From Letharia columbiana (lineage: Eukaryota > Ascomycota > Lecanoromycetes > Lecanorales > Parmeliaceae), in NCBI RefSeq assembly GCF_014066305.1, contig NW_023501064.1:62001-126000 (forward strand): 64,000 nt of DNA, in the 5' to 3' direction. Shown one piece after another: positions 32,725-44,641 of this stretch (the first letter of the stretch is position 1; the number at the start of each line of letters is the position of its first letter). A model generated the notes under the pieces. It did no database searches and had not been told where the DNA came from. It saw only the letters and a list, made by a program, of their open reading frames with translations. The position numbers and the translations under genes were made by a program.

Positions 32725-35700
32725 ATAATAGCTATTTAAATCGAGGCTAGTAAAAAGACCTTCGAGAAGGCGCGACTTCACGCGATGAAAATAGATAAAG
32801 AATTCGAAATCGACAACGTCGATACTACGGGTAGCGACGATTCTTCTTTAGATTCGGGAAACGAATAGCCTCTTCTAAAGTTATAATAAGAGATACTTAT
32901 AAAGTATACCTAGTAGATATTCTTAATAACGCCTTAGTACGTTATTCTTTCTATATATAAGTTACGCTATCTTTATAAGAGAGGATTTACTTATTTAAGA
33001 ACTTTCTTATAGATAGTAAATATATCGAGGCTTATATAGTTATAAACGAGTTCTTAATTTCAGCGATATATAAAGTCTTATATCTGAAATTACTCTCACT
33101 ATTACGATCTAAATTATTAAAAGATTATAACGATTAAATCGCAAAACGACTAATTATATACTACTTACTTTTAACGATAATAGTAGAAAGCTATTGAGAA
33201 GGAACATACTTAATACTAATTATATTATTGAAATATAATATAATAATCGAAAAATCTTAGATGAATAAATATGAAGTAGTTCTTGACATATTATAAGATA
33301 AGATACTCTTTCTATTCGATCGATATAATTATAATAATAATTAGATATTAATAATAAACGAACTCTCTTTTCTACTAACTCCGAAGCTTCGGCTACTTAC
33401 ATCACTCACTCTCTCACCTATTATACTAAAACGATAAAGTTCTTTCTCACTTACTTATAATAACGAGGCTAATTCAAATATCTTATTAAATAAGAATAAG
33501 AATAGTAAGAAGTCTAAGTCTATTAATATCGCTAAGATTAATATAGCGGCCTACTACTAGCTGGCTCGTAAAAAAGATAATAAGCTATTTATATTAATAA
33601 TAAATAAGATCTATAATACGTCGCTTATATTATATACGCCTTTCTCTACTTAAATATCTCGCGAAACTCGTATATCGATTAATAAATCGTATTTCTACGA
33701 CTTAGAAAAGAAATATAAGAGATATTATAGTTCTAACTGTCTTATTTAGATTAATAGCGTCGACGAGGTTAGTTTTAAGAAGGTAAAACGTAAGCTACCT
33801 ACGGAGTATTATAATTATCTTAATATTTTCGATAGAACTAAGATGAATATACTTCCCCTATATTATCTTTATAATTACAAGCTTAAATTTAACGATAACT
33901 CTAATAAAATAAAACTTTCAAAAAGTAGAATCTATTTAATATTAGGATATAAATTAAAATAGATAAAGAAGTATCTAGATAAATATCTAAAGAAGGGATT
34001 TATAATACTAAGCTATACACTATTCGCCTTACTCGTTTTATTCGCGAAAAAGTCGAATAAAGAATTATATTTTTATATGGACTATCGAAAGCTAAACGCT
34101 ATTATTAAAAGAAACCGATATCTAATTCTACTAATAGATAAGATTTTAATAAGAATCTAGAAATATAAATACCTTACTTGATTAGATATTATAGCCGCGT
34201 TTAATAAACTATATATATATCCCGATAGCGAGGATTTTACTACTTTTATTATCTTTCTTAAAGTATATAAGTATCGGATTCTTCCCTTCGATCTAATTAA
34301 TAATCTAATTATATATTAATAATATATAAATAATATTCTATTCGAGTATCTAAATAACTTCTACTAGATCTATTTTAATAATATACTTATCTATAGTAAG
34401 ATAAAAAAGAAATATATTCAATATGTCAGATAAATTCTTTAGAAATTGAGGGATGTCGGCCTTTAGATAAATATTCTTAAATGCGAATTCCACGTTTAGA
34501 AAACTAAGTTCCTAGATTTATTAATATCTATAGACGGGTTATAAATAAATTCTATTAAAATTTAGACTATTATTAAGTGAACTATATCTATTAACCTTAA
34601 AGAGATATAAGCCTTTATTGAATTTTATAATTTTTATCGGCGATTTATTAGAGACTTCTCTAAAATAGTTAAATTCATGATAAAACTTACAATAAAAGAG
34701 GCTATATTTGATTGGTCCCCAGTATATTAAGAGGCCTTTTACTTTCTAAAAGTTGTCGTTATGAAAGTCTTAGTTCTATATTATTTCGATAGAATAAAAG
34801 AGGCCGTTCTAGAGACTAACTCTTTCGACTACGTTAACGAAGATATTTTTTTCTAATATAACGATAAGGGAGTGCTTTATTCGATAGTTTTCTATAGTAA
34901 GAATCTTACTTTAGTCGAGTATAACTATTAGATTTACGATAAGAAGTTACTAGTCATTATTCGCTATCTTAAATACTAGTATTCTAAATTAAAATATATC
35001 GATATTTCTATTAAGATCTTCACGAACTATAAAGAATTAATATACTTTATCGAAGAAAGAAATCTTAGTCGTCGCTAGGCTTGATATTTGAATATATTAT
35101 TAGAATTTAATATAAAGATTATTTATCGATTTAGACCTTAGAATATTAAGGTTAATATACTTATATAAATAATTAAATATAAACTAATCGATCTCGAAGA
35201 CGAATAATTACGTTAATAGTATTAAATAATTCTTATCTCTAATTAATTAAAATTAAACGGCGAATATATCGATATATATATAATCGATAATTCTATTTAT
35301 TATAAAGTAGTAGGGGTTAATAAGAAAGATAAATATTATATAAAAATTCGTAAGGCTATTATCGAAGATAAAAATAAGTTTCGAGGGATTACTTTTAATA
35401 AGTGCTCCGTATAAGACGAGATACTTTATTATAAGAATCGTTTATAAGTATTCGATAATATATATATCGATATTATTCGAGAGGTTTACGATTAATCGTT
35501 CTACGGCTATTTCGAGATAGTATATATTTATAAACTACTTAAAAGAGAATATTACTAGCGAGGTATAAGGGCTATTATAGCCACCTACGTTAAGAATTAC
35601 TATATCTATTAAAGAGCTAAGACGTCTTATAATCGAGAGTATAATTTATTATAGTCTCTATTAATCTTATAGAAATAATAATAAGATATATTAGTTAACT

Positions 35701-37513
35701 TCGTTATAGGCTTATCTATATTCGATAACTATAACGCTATTTAAGTAGCGATTAATCGATTTATTAAGGAATATTACTATATAGCCTATTTCGATATTAA
35801 TAAAGATATTACCGCTAAGAAGATAGTTAACTTACTACTTAAAGAAGTATTTCATCTATATAATCTATCGATCTTAATAATATTAAATCGAGGTTTTTAA
35901 TTTATAGCTATTATATAGAAGTCTTTTTATAAGAGATTAGATATTATAGCTAAGCTATTAATAATCTTTTATTCTAAAATCGATAAATAGATTAAACGAG
36001 CGAATTAGAATATAAAGCGTTATCTTTAAATATACTATAATTATATATAGAACGACTGAGTAAGATAATTATCTATTATCGAGTTCGTCGATAATAATAC
36101 TATCTTATCGACTATTAATATCCCACCTTTCCTTATAAATAAGAAGTTTTATTCTCGAATAACTTTTAGCTTAAATACTATTAACTATAAGATTATATAT
36201 AAGTATCTCGATATTACTTAGACGAAGAATATTATAAATTATATAAAATAAGTTCTTAAGTATATTCGAAGTAATATAAATCGCGCTTAGAAGGTTATAG
36301 TTATATAAGTTAATAAGTATTAATAAAAGGTTACTTTTTAAATAGGCGATAAGGTCTTTTTAAATAGTAAGAATATTATCTTCGATCGCCCTTCCCGTAA
36401 ATTAAACTATAAGAGACTTAGTTTATTCGAGATTATAGGTCTTATGAGAATCTTATATCGTCTAGAACTTTCGCTAACTATAAGGATCTACGACGTCTTT
36501 TATTTTAATCTCTTAAGTCTCGTGGTAAATAACCCCTTACTAAGATAGATAAATCCTCCGCCGAAGTATATTACTATTAACGATTAGATTAAATAGATTA
36601 TTAAAGAAATACTTAGCTTTAAATTAATCTATAATTATTTTAAGTATAAAGTTAAATAGAAAGGCCTCGATAATAATATTGTCTAGTATAATACGAATAG
36701 CGGTAAATTCGAAAATTGCTAGAACCTAGTGAATGACTTCTATAAGCGATATCCCGAAGAGCCTTATTTATAAAGAAACTAAGGCGAGGGGCCTTTAATA
36801 GCGATAGCGTTCCCGGGCCGAAACTACCTCGAACACTTTATTTTCAATTAAATTAAAACCGTCCGATATCTTTATAATAGCCTTATTTTTTCTAAAACCG
36901 AGAATCGATTTCTTAGATCTATATCAATTAAGAATTATCTTATACATGATCTTTCGCGTAGGCCTCCGTTATTAATATAATTCTAAAGACCTTTCGAAGC
37001 TATATTAGTATACACATAGACCACGTTATCGCTATTACGAAATATAATCGATATTAGTTAAATAATATACCACAGAGAAGACTATATTAAAGTTAATTAA
37101 TATTAAATTAGAGTTTTTAGCGCCTGCGGCTCGGTTCGATTCGGGAGTCCTCAACCAATCACGTCGTATTATTCCACAAACATCCCATCCGCTTAAATAC
37201 AAATTCGGAAATTACAATTATTTACCCCTGCGCCCATGGGCATGATTTTCGCTATACCACACCGATTTCCTCCCGGCTAGACTCTCTACATACGTCTACA
37301 CCCCAGCTAGCGACATCGCTACAGCGTAAATACAAAAAGCTGCTATCATCTCCAATACCTCTCGCGGAGAAAGATACGATGCTGGGGTTCCCGGATACAG
37401 TTATTTCTTTACTGCTTTTATCATTTTTCAGGCGTCAAGCGTGCATATATATCTATTTTTCTACCTTTCCACTTATTAATTATAAAATATAATTTAACGA
37501 AGGGGGGGGGTAG

Positions 37514-37677
37514 TATTACGAGCGTACCCTTGACACACCCCTTAGCCCTATGGCTAGCGGGCCTTAGCGGAGGCATCCCCTATCATATCATGCCTTCTTT
37601 CCACCTATATAGTTCGGTATCTTAATTATCTTATTAAACATACCTATATTAATATTGTATCTATATCGATTCTAATA
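37514..37677 (+). repeat. 3' LTR of nested Ty3/Gypsy element
   Basis: The second 164-bp LTR copy, preceded by a G-run polypurine-like tract (AAGGGGGGGGGTAG at about 37499-37513) as expected for plus-strand priming. It retains far more C and G than the 5' copy. Confidence 0.88.
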
Positions 37678-37682
37678 CTTCT

Positions 37683-38400
37683 TATATTTATTACTTATTA
37701 CTTATAAACGAATAATTAATCTAAGCAAATAAACTAGATAATAGAAATTACTTTAAAATTTTATATTTCTTATATTCTTAATAATTTTTAAAATAAATTC
37801 TTTATATATCTTAGAAGTAGTTTTAATAACTTTATAAATATATTAATAGAAAAAACTCTTAATAAGGTTATATATAGTATAAAATTTAACGATAAATTCG
37901 ATATAATAAATATCTTAGTAAAAAATTAGATAGATATTATAAATAATTATACTCGATATTAATAAAAAGCTTTAGATATCTTAACTTTCGCGATAATTAA
38001 TATAAAATTTAAATATAATTTAAAGTATAAAGTTTTAATTATAAAGAAAAGAAATAAAGCTTTCATTAAGCTTTATAAAAAATATTATCTTTTTAAGCTT
38101 AAAAATATAAATTTTTTAAATTAAAGAGTTAAATCTTTTATTATTTTTAAATAAATTAAAAATTTAATTTATAAACTTAATCTTTTAGTTATTTAAAAGA
38201 TTTATTCTATTATCTTCGTTATAATACTTAAGCTTATATCTAAAAGAGAAATTTTTTATTATCGATTTTATAAGAAAGAATAAGCTTTTATATTTAATTA
38301 GAAAAAGCTTATAATTAAGAATTATTATAAGATTTAAAGATTAATTAATTAATATATTAATTAATCTCTAAGTCGAGAAAGTAAAGATAAAAAAGATATT
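37683..38400 (+). pseudogene. Older Ty3/Gypsy integrase, right half
   Basis: Removing 30693-37682 rejoins the older integrase frame at ILKSKLL, continuing with a stretch spaced like the H-P-Q-T-D-G-Q-S-E-R region (here ITYYL-stop-TNN) and then IIEITLKFYISYILNNFQ-like sequence and FNNFINILIEKTLNKVIYSI. Many stops are present. Beyond about 38.3 kb the coding relation becomes unreadable. Confidence 0.65.
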
Positions 38401-38815
38401 ATAGAGTATCTAGTAAAATAAAAAGATTAAAAAAAGATTTATAATATATAATATAAAATTAAGAATTTAAAGAATATAAAAAATTTAATTTATAATTACG
38501 ATTTAAAGTATAAAAAATACTTATAAAAAAAGTATTAAAAAAGGAAATTTTAGAATTCTACGTAAGTTAATAGTATAAAAATTATTTTTTATATTATTAA
38601 TATATCGTTAAGCTAGATATTAAATAAAGTATAATTTTTAGACTTTATTAAGTCGCTAGATTATAAATATAATTTACTTTATTAACTCGTATTTTCTAAT
38701 ATATTATTATATAGAAGCTTAAATTCGAAAATTTTAAAAATCTCGGAAATTTCGGGAATTTTAAAAGATTTTATAATTTATAATTACGAAGTAAAGTAAC
38801 TTAACTAGCCCCTTA

Positions 38816-38836
38816 TTTTTTTTTTTTTTTTTTTTT
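38816..38836. repeat. 21-base T homopolymer
   Basis: An uninterrupted T run lies within the RIP block and is preceded by the GC-richer CTAGCCCC. It could be the poly(A) tail of a minus-strand retroposon or a simple expansion. I could not read a LINE reverse transcriptase on the minus strand to its right. Confidence 0.6.
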
Positions 38837-38839
38837 ATT

Positions 38840-41150
38840 TTTTTTAATATTTTATAATTAAATATAACTCTATTTTTTAAAAAAGATTTTTTATAATTTT
38901 AATAATTTAGAAGTTATCGCTGAGAAAGTAAAGCTTTAATAATCTTATTCGAGATTTAAAGAAATAGAAATAGCGAATTTTAAGACTTTAAAATTAATTC
39001 TTTAAAATTAAATTAAATATATATTCGAATAATTTAAATTCTTTTAACTAAGTATTATAGATCTTTATAAAATAATTAATTATATTCAACTTAAAGCGAA
39101 AGAAGATTTACTCTTAAAATAGTAATATTACGATACTCTACTATAGTATATTCTTAATTATTCTTTCTAAATTTATCTAAATTACTTTTATAAATTTAAA
39201 AATAAACTTAAACGAATAAATATATTTTATAATTAGAATTTTTATTATCTCTATTCGTAATAAGGCTTTTTCACGTATCTATTAAGTCTTTATTATTAAA
39301 ATTTAAATAACTTCCTTAATTCCGTAGCTCGTTATTTAAGAATATCTCTTATTTTAAGATCTAAGTTAATCTTATATTAGATAAAAGATTTATTTAAGAA
39401 TAAAGATTATTATTAAGATAAGATTATTTTTATTAAGAAAGTATTAGAAGATATTAATACTTCTCTTCGCTATATAAATCTTTTAGATACTTAAATTACT
39501 AAAATAGTAAAAACGCGAAGCTTTATTAAATCTTAGCGATATTAATATTAGTTTTAGATCTTCGCGAGTAAAGATCTATATTAGAATTATATTATAAAAG
39601 ATTAAATAGCGAAGATAGATATAAAAGATAATAAGGAAATTAAGTAATATTATAAGATTATATTTAGAATTTAATAAATATATAGAGATAAAGAGAAAGA
39701 ATATAATTATTCTCGAGATATTAATATTTATATTAATACTACGAAGTATAATAATTATAATCTTTATTAAGAATACCTCTACTTTATTTAAAACTCTAAG
39801 TATAACTTTAAGAAGATAAAGAAAGTCGCTACGAAGAAAATAGATTTCTCGAAGAAGTCTAAAAATACTATACTAGAGATTAAAAAATATATAATATCGT
39901 CTTTAAACGCTAATATAAAATAATTTAAAAAAAATAAGATTATTTATAAGATTAGATCTGCGATAGAAAATACTATAATCGAAGTTAAATTCTTAAAAAA
40001 GATCGCTAAAAAGTCGAAATCTAAGAATCTAAGTAATAAAATAGTAATTAAAAAGAAACCGACTTATTAGCTATTCGTCTTCAAGAATTTAGATTTAAAG
40101 TTAAAAGTTAAGAAAATAGATATTTACGATAATTATATATATATAAAGAAGAAGATTAACTTATTAAAGGATACTCTTTTAAGAATATAAGAAAAGCTAA
40201 TAACACTTTTAATAGCGACGAAAAGAATTTATAGAGTAGTTACTTTACTCTTAGTATAGTATAAAAATATAATAAAACTTATTAGAGGCGTTATAAAACT
40301 TTCATCTTTTCTAAATTAAAATAATAAGTAAATTAAAGATAAAAAAGCTAATATTAAGAGTATTAAGAAATACTAGAATATTAATAAGCTATTATTAAAT
40401 AAGATTCTTAGTATCTTAAATATAATATAGAAAATCTTTATCGAGAAATACTTAGATCTAATAACTTTTATATTCGTTTACGATAAGAATAGAAATTCTT
40501 TTATTAAGTTCGAAGAGTAAAAGAAAAGATTTTTTATTTCTAATACTACGACTGGGAAGTAATATATATCTCGATATACTTTTCTTTCTCCGCCTCGAAT
40601 CCGCCCGCATATCTTTTTTTCTATATCTTTACTAGATCTTATTAAAATACTTTTACATCTATTAAAGAAAGTATATATCTTTCTTTCTTTATCTCGAATT
40701 CGATTTTATCTTTCTTTCACGGAGTTCGAAGATTAAAAGAAAGAATTTTTTATTTCTAATTTTATAACTAAAGAAAGCGCTTAATTAAAGAAAATGCTTT
40801 ATACTCTCTCGATCTAGCTTAGATTATATATCTTTATATCTAAATCTTTACGAGATAAGAAATACGAATATTTAAGACACCTTTATGTCGAATACTTTTA
40901 CGCTTTTTCTTTTATTACTTTTTAATATCTATCTTAGATTCGATATAATATTTTTACGAGAAGTAGAACCCGTATATCTTCTTTTCTATATCTTTACGTT
41001 AGAAACTTTATAAGATATCTTAATTCTATTTAAGAATTATCTTCTTTTATATCTTATATATCTTTATATCTAGATCTTTACGATATAAGAAAAAGCTCGA
41101 GAATAATACGACTTTTTACGAGGAAGGGTAATTATTATATTTTCGATATA
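38840..41150. other. RIP-mutated DNA of unidentified origin
   Basis: Plus-strand frames here are longer and Lys/Glu-rich, as in retroelement Gag, but no zinc knuckle or enzymatic motif is readable. Around 40.55-41.10 kb, phrases such as TATCTTTACGAGATAAGAAA and TCTATATCTTTAC recur irregularly, with a few GC-richer islands (CCGCCTCGAATCCGCCC). Confidence 0.35.
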
Positions 41151-41420
41151 GCGTAAGAACTTAATATATCGCTTTCTTTTCTTTTTTTAAGAAACTTTAC
41201 TAGCGTAACTTATAAGAACTTAGCATATCGCTTTTTTTCTTTTTTCGAGAAACCTTACTAGCGTAACTTGGCATATCGCTTTCTTTTCTTTCTTTAAGAA
41301 TATTTATAGCTTTAGCTTATCTATTAATCAATCACAATTAAAATCAAAAAACATCTTTCCCTTCTTCGTGAAACTTCTTTTTAGAAGTATATGTATACTT
41401 CTTATATAGTATTCCTAATA
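41150..41420 (+). repeat. Right copy of candidate outer repeat with tandem start
   Basis: GAAAC(C/T)TTACTAGCGTAACTT followed by GCATATCGCTTTCTTTTC occurs two to three times in tandem (about 41150-41285). The last copy continues to CTTATATAGTATTCCTAATA, matching 24200-24385. This may be the 3' LTR of the older element with an internal subrepeat expansion. Confidence 0.5.
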
Positions 41421-41560
41421 TCTATTAGCATTTAGTCTATCACGTAGAGTTACTATACGTAAGCAGTTAATATTACTTCTCTATCGCTCATCTATTAATA
41501 CTTAGTCTATTACGTAGAGTTATTATATATAAGTAATTAAGTAGTAAATCTTTTAATAGA
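41421..41560 (+). repeat. 70-bp tandem duplication
   Basis: TCTATTAGCATTTAGTCTAT at 41421 recurs at 41491 as TCTATTAATACTTAGTCTAT. The match continues through CACGTAGAGTTACTATACG versus TACGTAGAGTTATTATATA, an exact 70-bp offset with C-to-T-type differences. Confidence 0.75.
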
Positions 41561-43256
41561 CTATTACTATACTTTTTAAGAAGTTTAATACTTATTAGAC
41601 TTTAATAAAAGATAAGATAAAAGAAATAGAAGAAAGCGAAGAGATATGTAGAGAGCTAGTCTCTAATCTAGGCAACGCAGAGTCTACTACTTTCGATTCC
41701 AGTTTATTTATCCTTAGCTTCTCGAACGATTAAATTTAGAGCCTAATAACTCTATTTCAAGATATACTAAGAACTAAAATAGATATACTAAAAATCGAAA
41801 TAAAAATCGAAATAAGAATCGAAATTAGAATTGAAATAGATTAACTACGCAATAAGTTTCGCTAGTAATTAAGTTAAATTCTTTTAAGTATCGAATAGTC
41901 TCAACTATAGTCTACTTCGTAAAATCTCTTATCCGCGTTTTAAAATTAGATAATTATCGATAAGATTATAATATAACTAGTTCTATAGAAAGATAAGCGT
42001 TTAAGATCTAAGAAAGTAAGCTACTTTAACGATAACGTTTTAAAAGTATATATATTTACTAATCGCTTAATTAGCGTAGTTATTAATAAATCTTAAAGCG
42101 TTAAATTAATTTAAATAAATCTCGTTATAATACTTTAAGACGTCGTATTTAACTAGTATTATTACGAGATTTAAAAGTATATTAAGAAAGTCTATAATAC
42201 TAGTATATTAATTAATTTATAATATTAAATATTAATCGAATAATTTAAATCGTTATATAAGAAATTAATAATAGAGTTAAAGTTAGATAAGTATTATTAT
42301 CTTAGAAAGAATATAGCTAATAAGAGAGACGTAACGATATATATTTAAAAGATTATTCGTATTATTAAAGGCCTTAAATAGCTCTAGTAGAATAATCTTA
42401 CGACGGTCTTTTATTATATTAAAATAAATCTATAGCGAGATTTAGATTTATTAAGCGACTTAATATTATTTATTAAGTAAGTTTAATTACGTTAAATTAT
42501 ATAATATTAAATCTATTTAATATTCGATAAATCTCGCCTAATAATCTATATCTAAATAAATCTTATTAAGTCTATTAATTAAGGCCTTAGTAGTTCTATT
42601 AATAATAGCTATCGAGATCTCTATATCGTTAATTATAGTCGTAACTATAGTCGTAGTTAATACGTCTATAAATCTATTAAAATAAAGAAGAGAAGAGCTA
42701 TACGTACGATATATTGGTTGATAGCTACTATATAATCTCTATATATTATTCTATAAAATATATATTACGTTATTATAATAATACTTATAACGAGAGTAAA
42801 AACGAGACTATAGTTTATTAGGTCTTTATAGAGAAGAATTATCGATATAGTTATAAAGGTTATATTTACTATTATTAAGAAACATTAGACGATACTTATT
42901 TAAACGATTTAAAACCGTTCGATATCTTATTTCGATATTTATTTCTTTATTTAAAAGTTTTTATTTCTAATAGAAGATTTCGTAGAATATATACTACTAA
43001 TTAGCTTAGTATTTTTACTTCTTTTCGATTTTTCGAAAAGCACACATATATGCATACTTCTTACTATAAGAATATGGCATTTTTCTTATTTTTTATAGAT
43101 AATTATTATAAATTAATTCTTTATACTCGATATATCTTTCTAATTAAATCTTAACGCGCCTCTTCTTTATATATATATATCTATAGATTATATAAATTAA
43201 TAGAATAACTTTATATTATATTAATATTATAATATTAAGAATTATTTCTTAATAGT
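41560..43256. other. Further RIP-mutated repeat DNA
   Basis: AT-rich, with Gag-like charged frames on the plus strand near 41.6-42.6 kb but no motif clear enough to classify. No intact gene. Confidence 0.35.
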
Positions 43257-43386
43257 ACTCGTACGTTCGAGAAGTTAGCTACTTAATAAATCGATAATAT
43301 TAATAAATCTTTTTACTTAGTACGATATCGCTTAATCTATTAATATCCTCACTCTATTAAATAGCTTACTTCTCGAACGTACGAGT
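43257..43386. repeat. Foldback repeat with 24-bp inverted arms
   Basis: ACTCGTACGTTCGAGAAGT begins the left arm (43257-43280); its reverse complement forms the right arm (43363-43386) with one mismatch over 24 bp. The loop is about 82 bp. The arms are less AT-biased than the surroundings. Possibly a tiny non-autonomous DNA element. Confidence 0.75.
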
Positions 43387-43448
43387 ATAGACGAAATTTG
43401 ATATCGTATTCATAAAGATATGCTAAAAATCAAGATTTCTTATTTATC

Positions 43449-43771
43449 GAGCTTGCGAGAAGAGCCCCTTCGATAGAAGCTCTCGGAGAGCCCTCGAAGG
43501 GTCAAAGGGGTTTTAGAGGGTCTCCCTCTAAGTATATCAACTATCTCTCTCGATTCTCAGAATTAGATTCCCTAAAATCCCTTAAATCTTCTACTCTTTA
43601 AGAGCTCTCCGAGAGCTTCTATCGAGGGGCTATTAAAGTAAGCTCGAAATTAATTAAATATTACTAAAATAATTAAATTTCGAGCTTACTTTAATAGCCC
43701 CTCGATAGAAGCTCTCGAAGAGCCCTTAAAGAGCCCCCGAAGGGTCCGAGGGATTTTAGAGAATCTCTCTA
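43449..43771. repeat. Three-copy palindromic repeat (plus, minus, plus)
   Basis: A unit starting GAGCTT and containing CGATAGAAGCTCTCG occurs at 43449-43530 (plus), about 43575-43651 (minus) and 43676-43771 (plus). Copies 2 and 3 form a near-perfect 51-bp-arm hairpin (43601-43651 against 43676-43726) with a 24-bp AT loop. Copies 1 and 3 share the distal part (CGAAGGGTC...TTTTAGAG...CTCTAAG). The sequence is much richer in G and C than its RIP-mutated surroundings. It has no coding capacity. Confidence 0.85.
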
Positions 43772-44583
43772 AGAATTAAAAATAGTTAAAAATTAGTACT
43801 TGGCAAGCTTTTTACTACTGGAAAGAATACGCCCTAGCACATATTTACTATACCCCTATTTTTATAATTATTAGAAAACTAGAATCGCGATTTTAACACC
43901 TCTCTTTAAAAATAAAAAAGTGCTTTTCTTAAATAGCCTCACAACGACAACTTATAACGTTCTAAAAATCTCTAGATTTTAATAATTATATAAGAGATTA
44001 AGAATATCGATTTATAAAAGATTTTAATTATTCGTTTTATTATAGAATAAAGATTTAATAAATTTCTAGATTTTTTAAAATAGTCTTAACGATAAAAAAA
44101 TAGTCGAGGTAAAATTTTCAAGTTCGCGATATATTCTCACTTTTTATATTTTACTTATAAGATTAAAATCTAAATCTTTTTAAAATTTAGAGATAGATTA
44201 CTTAATATAATAAGTAAATATCGTAGAATTTTTAAACTATAAAAATAAGTAATAGTAAGGTTATATAGGAAAATTCAAATTTTTAATTTTTAATTATAAG
44301 AGGGTGTTAAATTCGCAGATTTTTTTTAATTTTTTAATAATTAAGAAAATAGAGATAATAGAGCGAGGTTTAGTAATATTAATAGGCCTAATGTAAAAGA
44401 TATAGTAACCTTTTTCTTAACTGGACTTAAGTAGGCCACATTTGAGTCTAGAGTAGGGATATCTACTATGTTAGGCCTATAGACGGCGACTATAATATCG
44501 TAGTATTGGTTATTATAATAGACTGTGATAGTAGGCTATTTGAATGAGTGGTAGTGGTAGCTATGGTAGTGGTAGCTATCTAT

Positions 44584-44632
44584 GTCGGATTTATCGGATT
44601 TAAGATGGCGCGAATGGGGGTAGATACGATTA
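44584..44632 (-). repeat. Right copy of 49-bp long-range inverted repeat
   Basis: Reverse complement of 22562-22610 with one mismatch. Its left neighbour is a 15-bp tandem (GTAGTGGTAGCTATG twice, about 44550-44580). It sits where AT-rich DNA gives way to normal composition. Confidence 0.7.
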
Positions 44633-44641
44633 GACCTTACA

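Larger units (their letters stand above)
30693..37677 (+). mobile_element. Nested Ty3/Gypsy retrotransposon with chromodomain, RIP-mutated
   Basis: Two 164-bp LTRs (30693-30856, 37514-37677) flank a 6.66-kb interior, with a 5-bp duplication CTTCT at 30688-30692 and 37678-37682. LTR ends read TATTACG...TCTAATA, a RIP-altered form of TG...CA. Inside, in plus-strand order, are a Gag zinc knuckle relic (32683-32724, pattern YYNYDKKGYY-stop-KDY), reverse transcriptase (34.0-34.5 kb, FYMDYRKLNAI and the catalytic box as YFNN), RNase H (34.8-35.1 kb), integrase (35.5-36.1 kb, RANQNIKRYL-like) and a C-terminal chromodomain relic (36.58-36.77 kb). This is the layout of a chromovirus-type Ty3/Gypsy element. 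Every domain has stops, so it is dead. Confidence 0.88.
24195..44000. repeat. RIP-degraded AT-rich transposon block 2
   Basis: About 20 kb with extreme A/T richness and TpA excess, without any long intact ORF, entered abruptly at about 24.2 kb. It contains relics of at least two Ty3/Gypsy elements, one nested in the other, and further unidentified repeats. Composition is less extreme at 36.7-37.7 kb and 43.4-43.8 kb. RIP acting on duplicated sequence is the natural explanation. Confidence 0.88.

Noticed and set aside
38816..38836. Poly(T) run as the tail of a minus-strand LINE
   Set aside because: No LINE endonuclease or reverse transcriptase motif could be read to its right on the minus strand, so only the homopolymer is reported.
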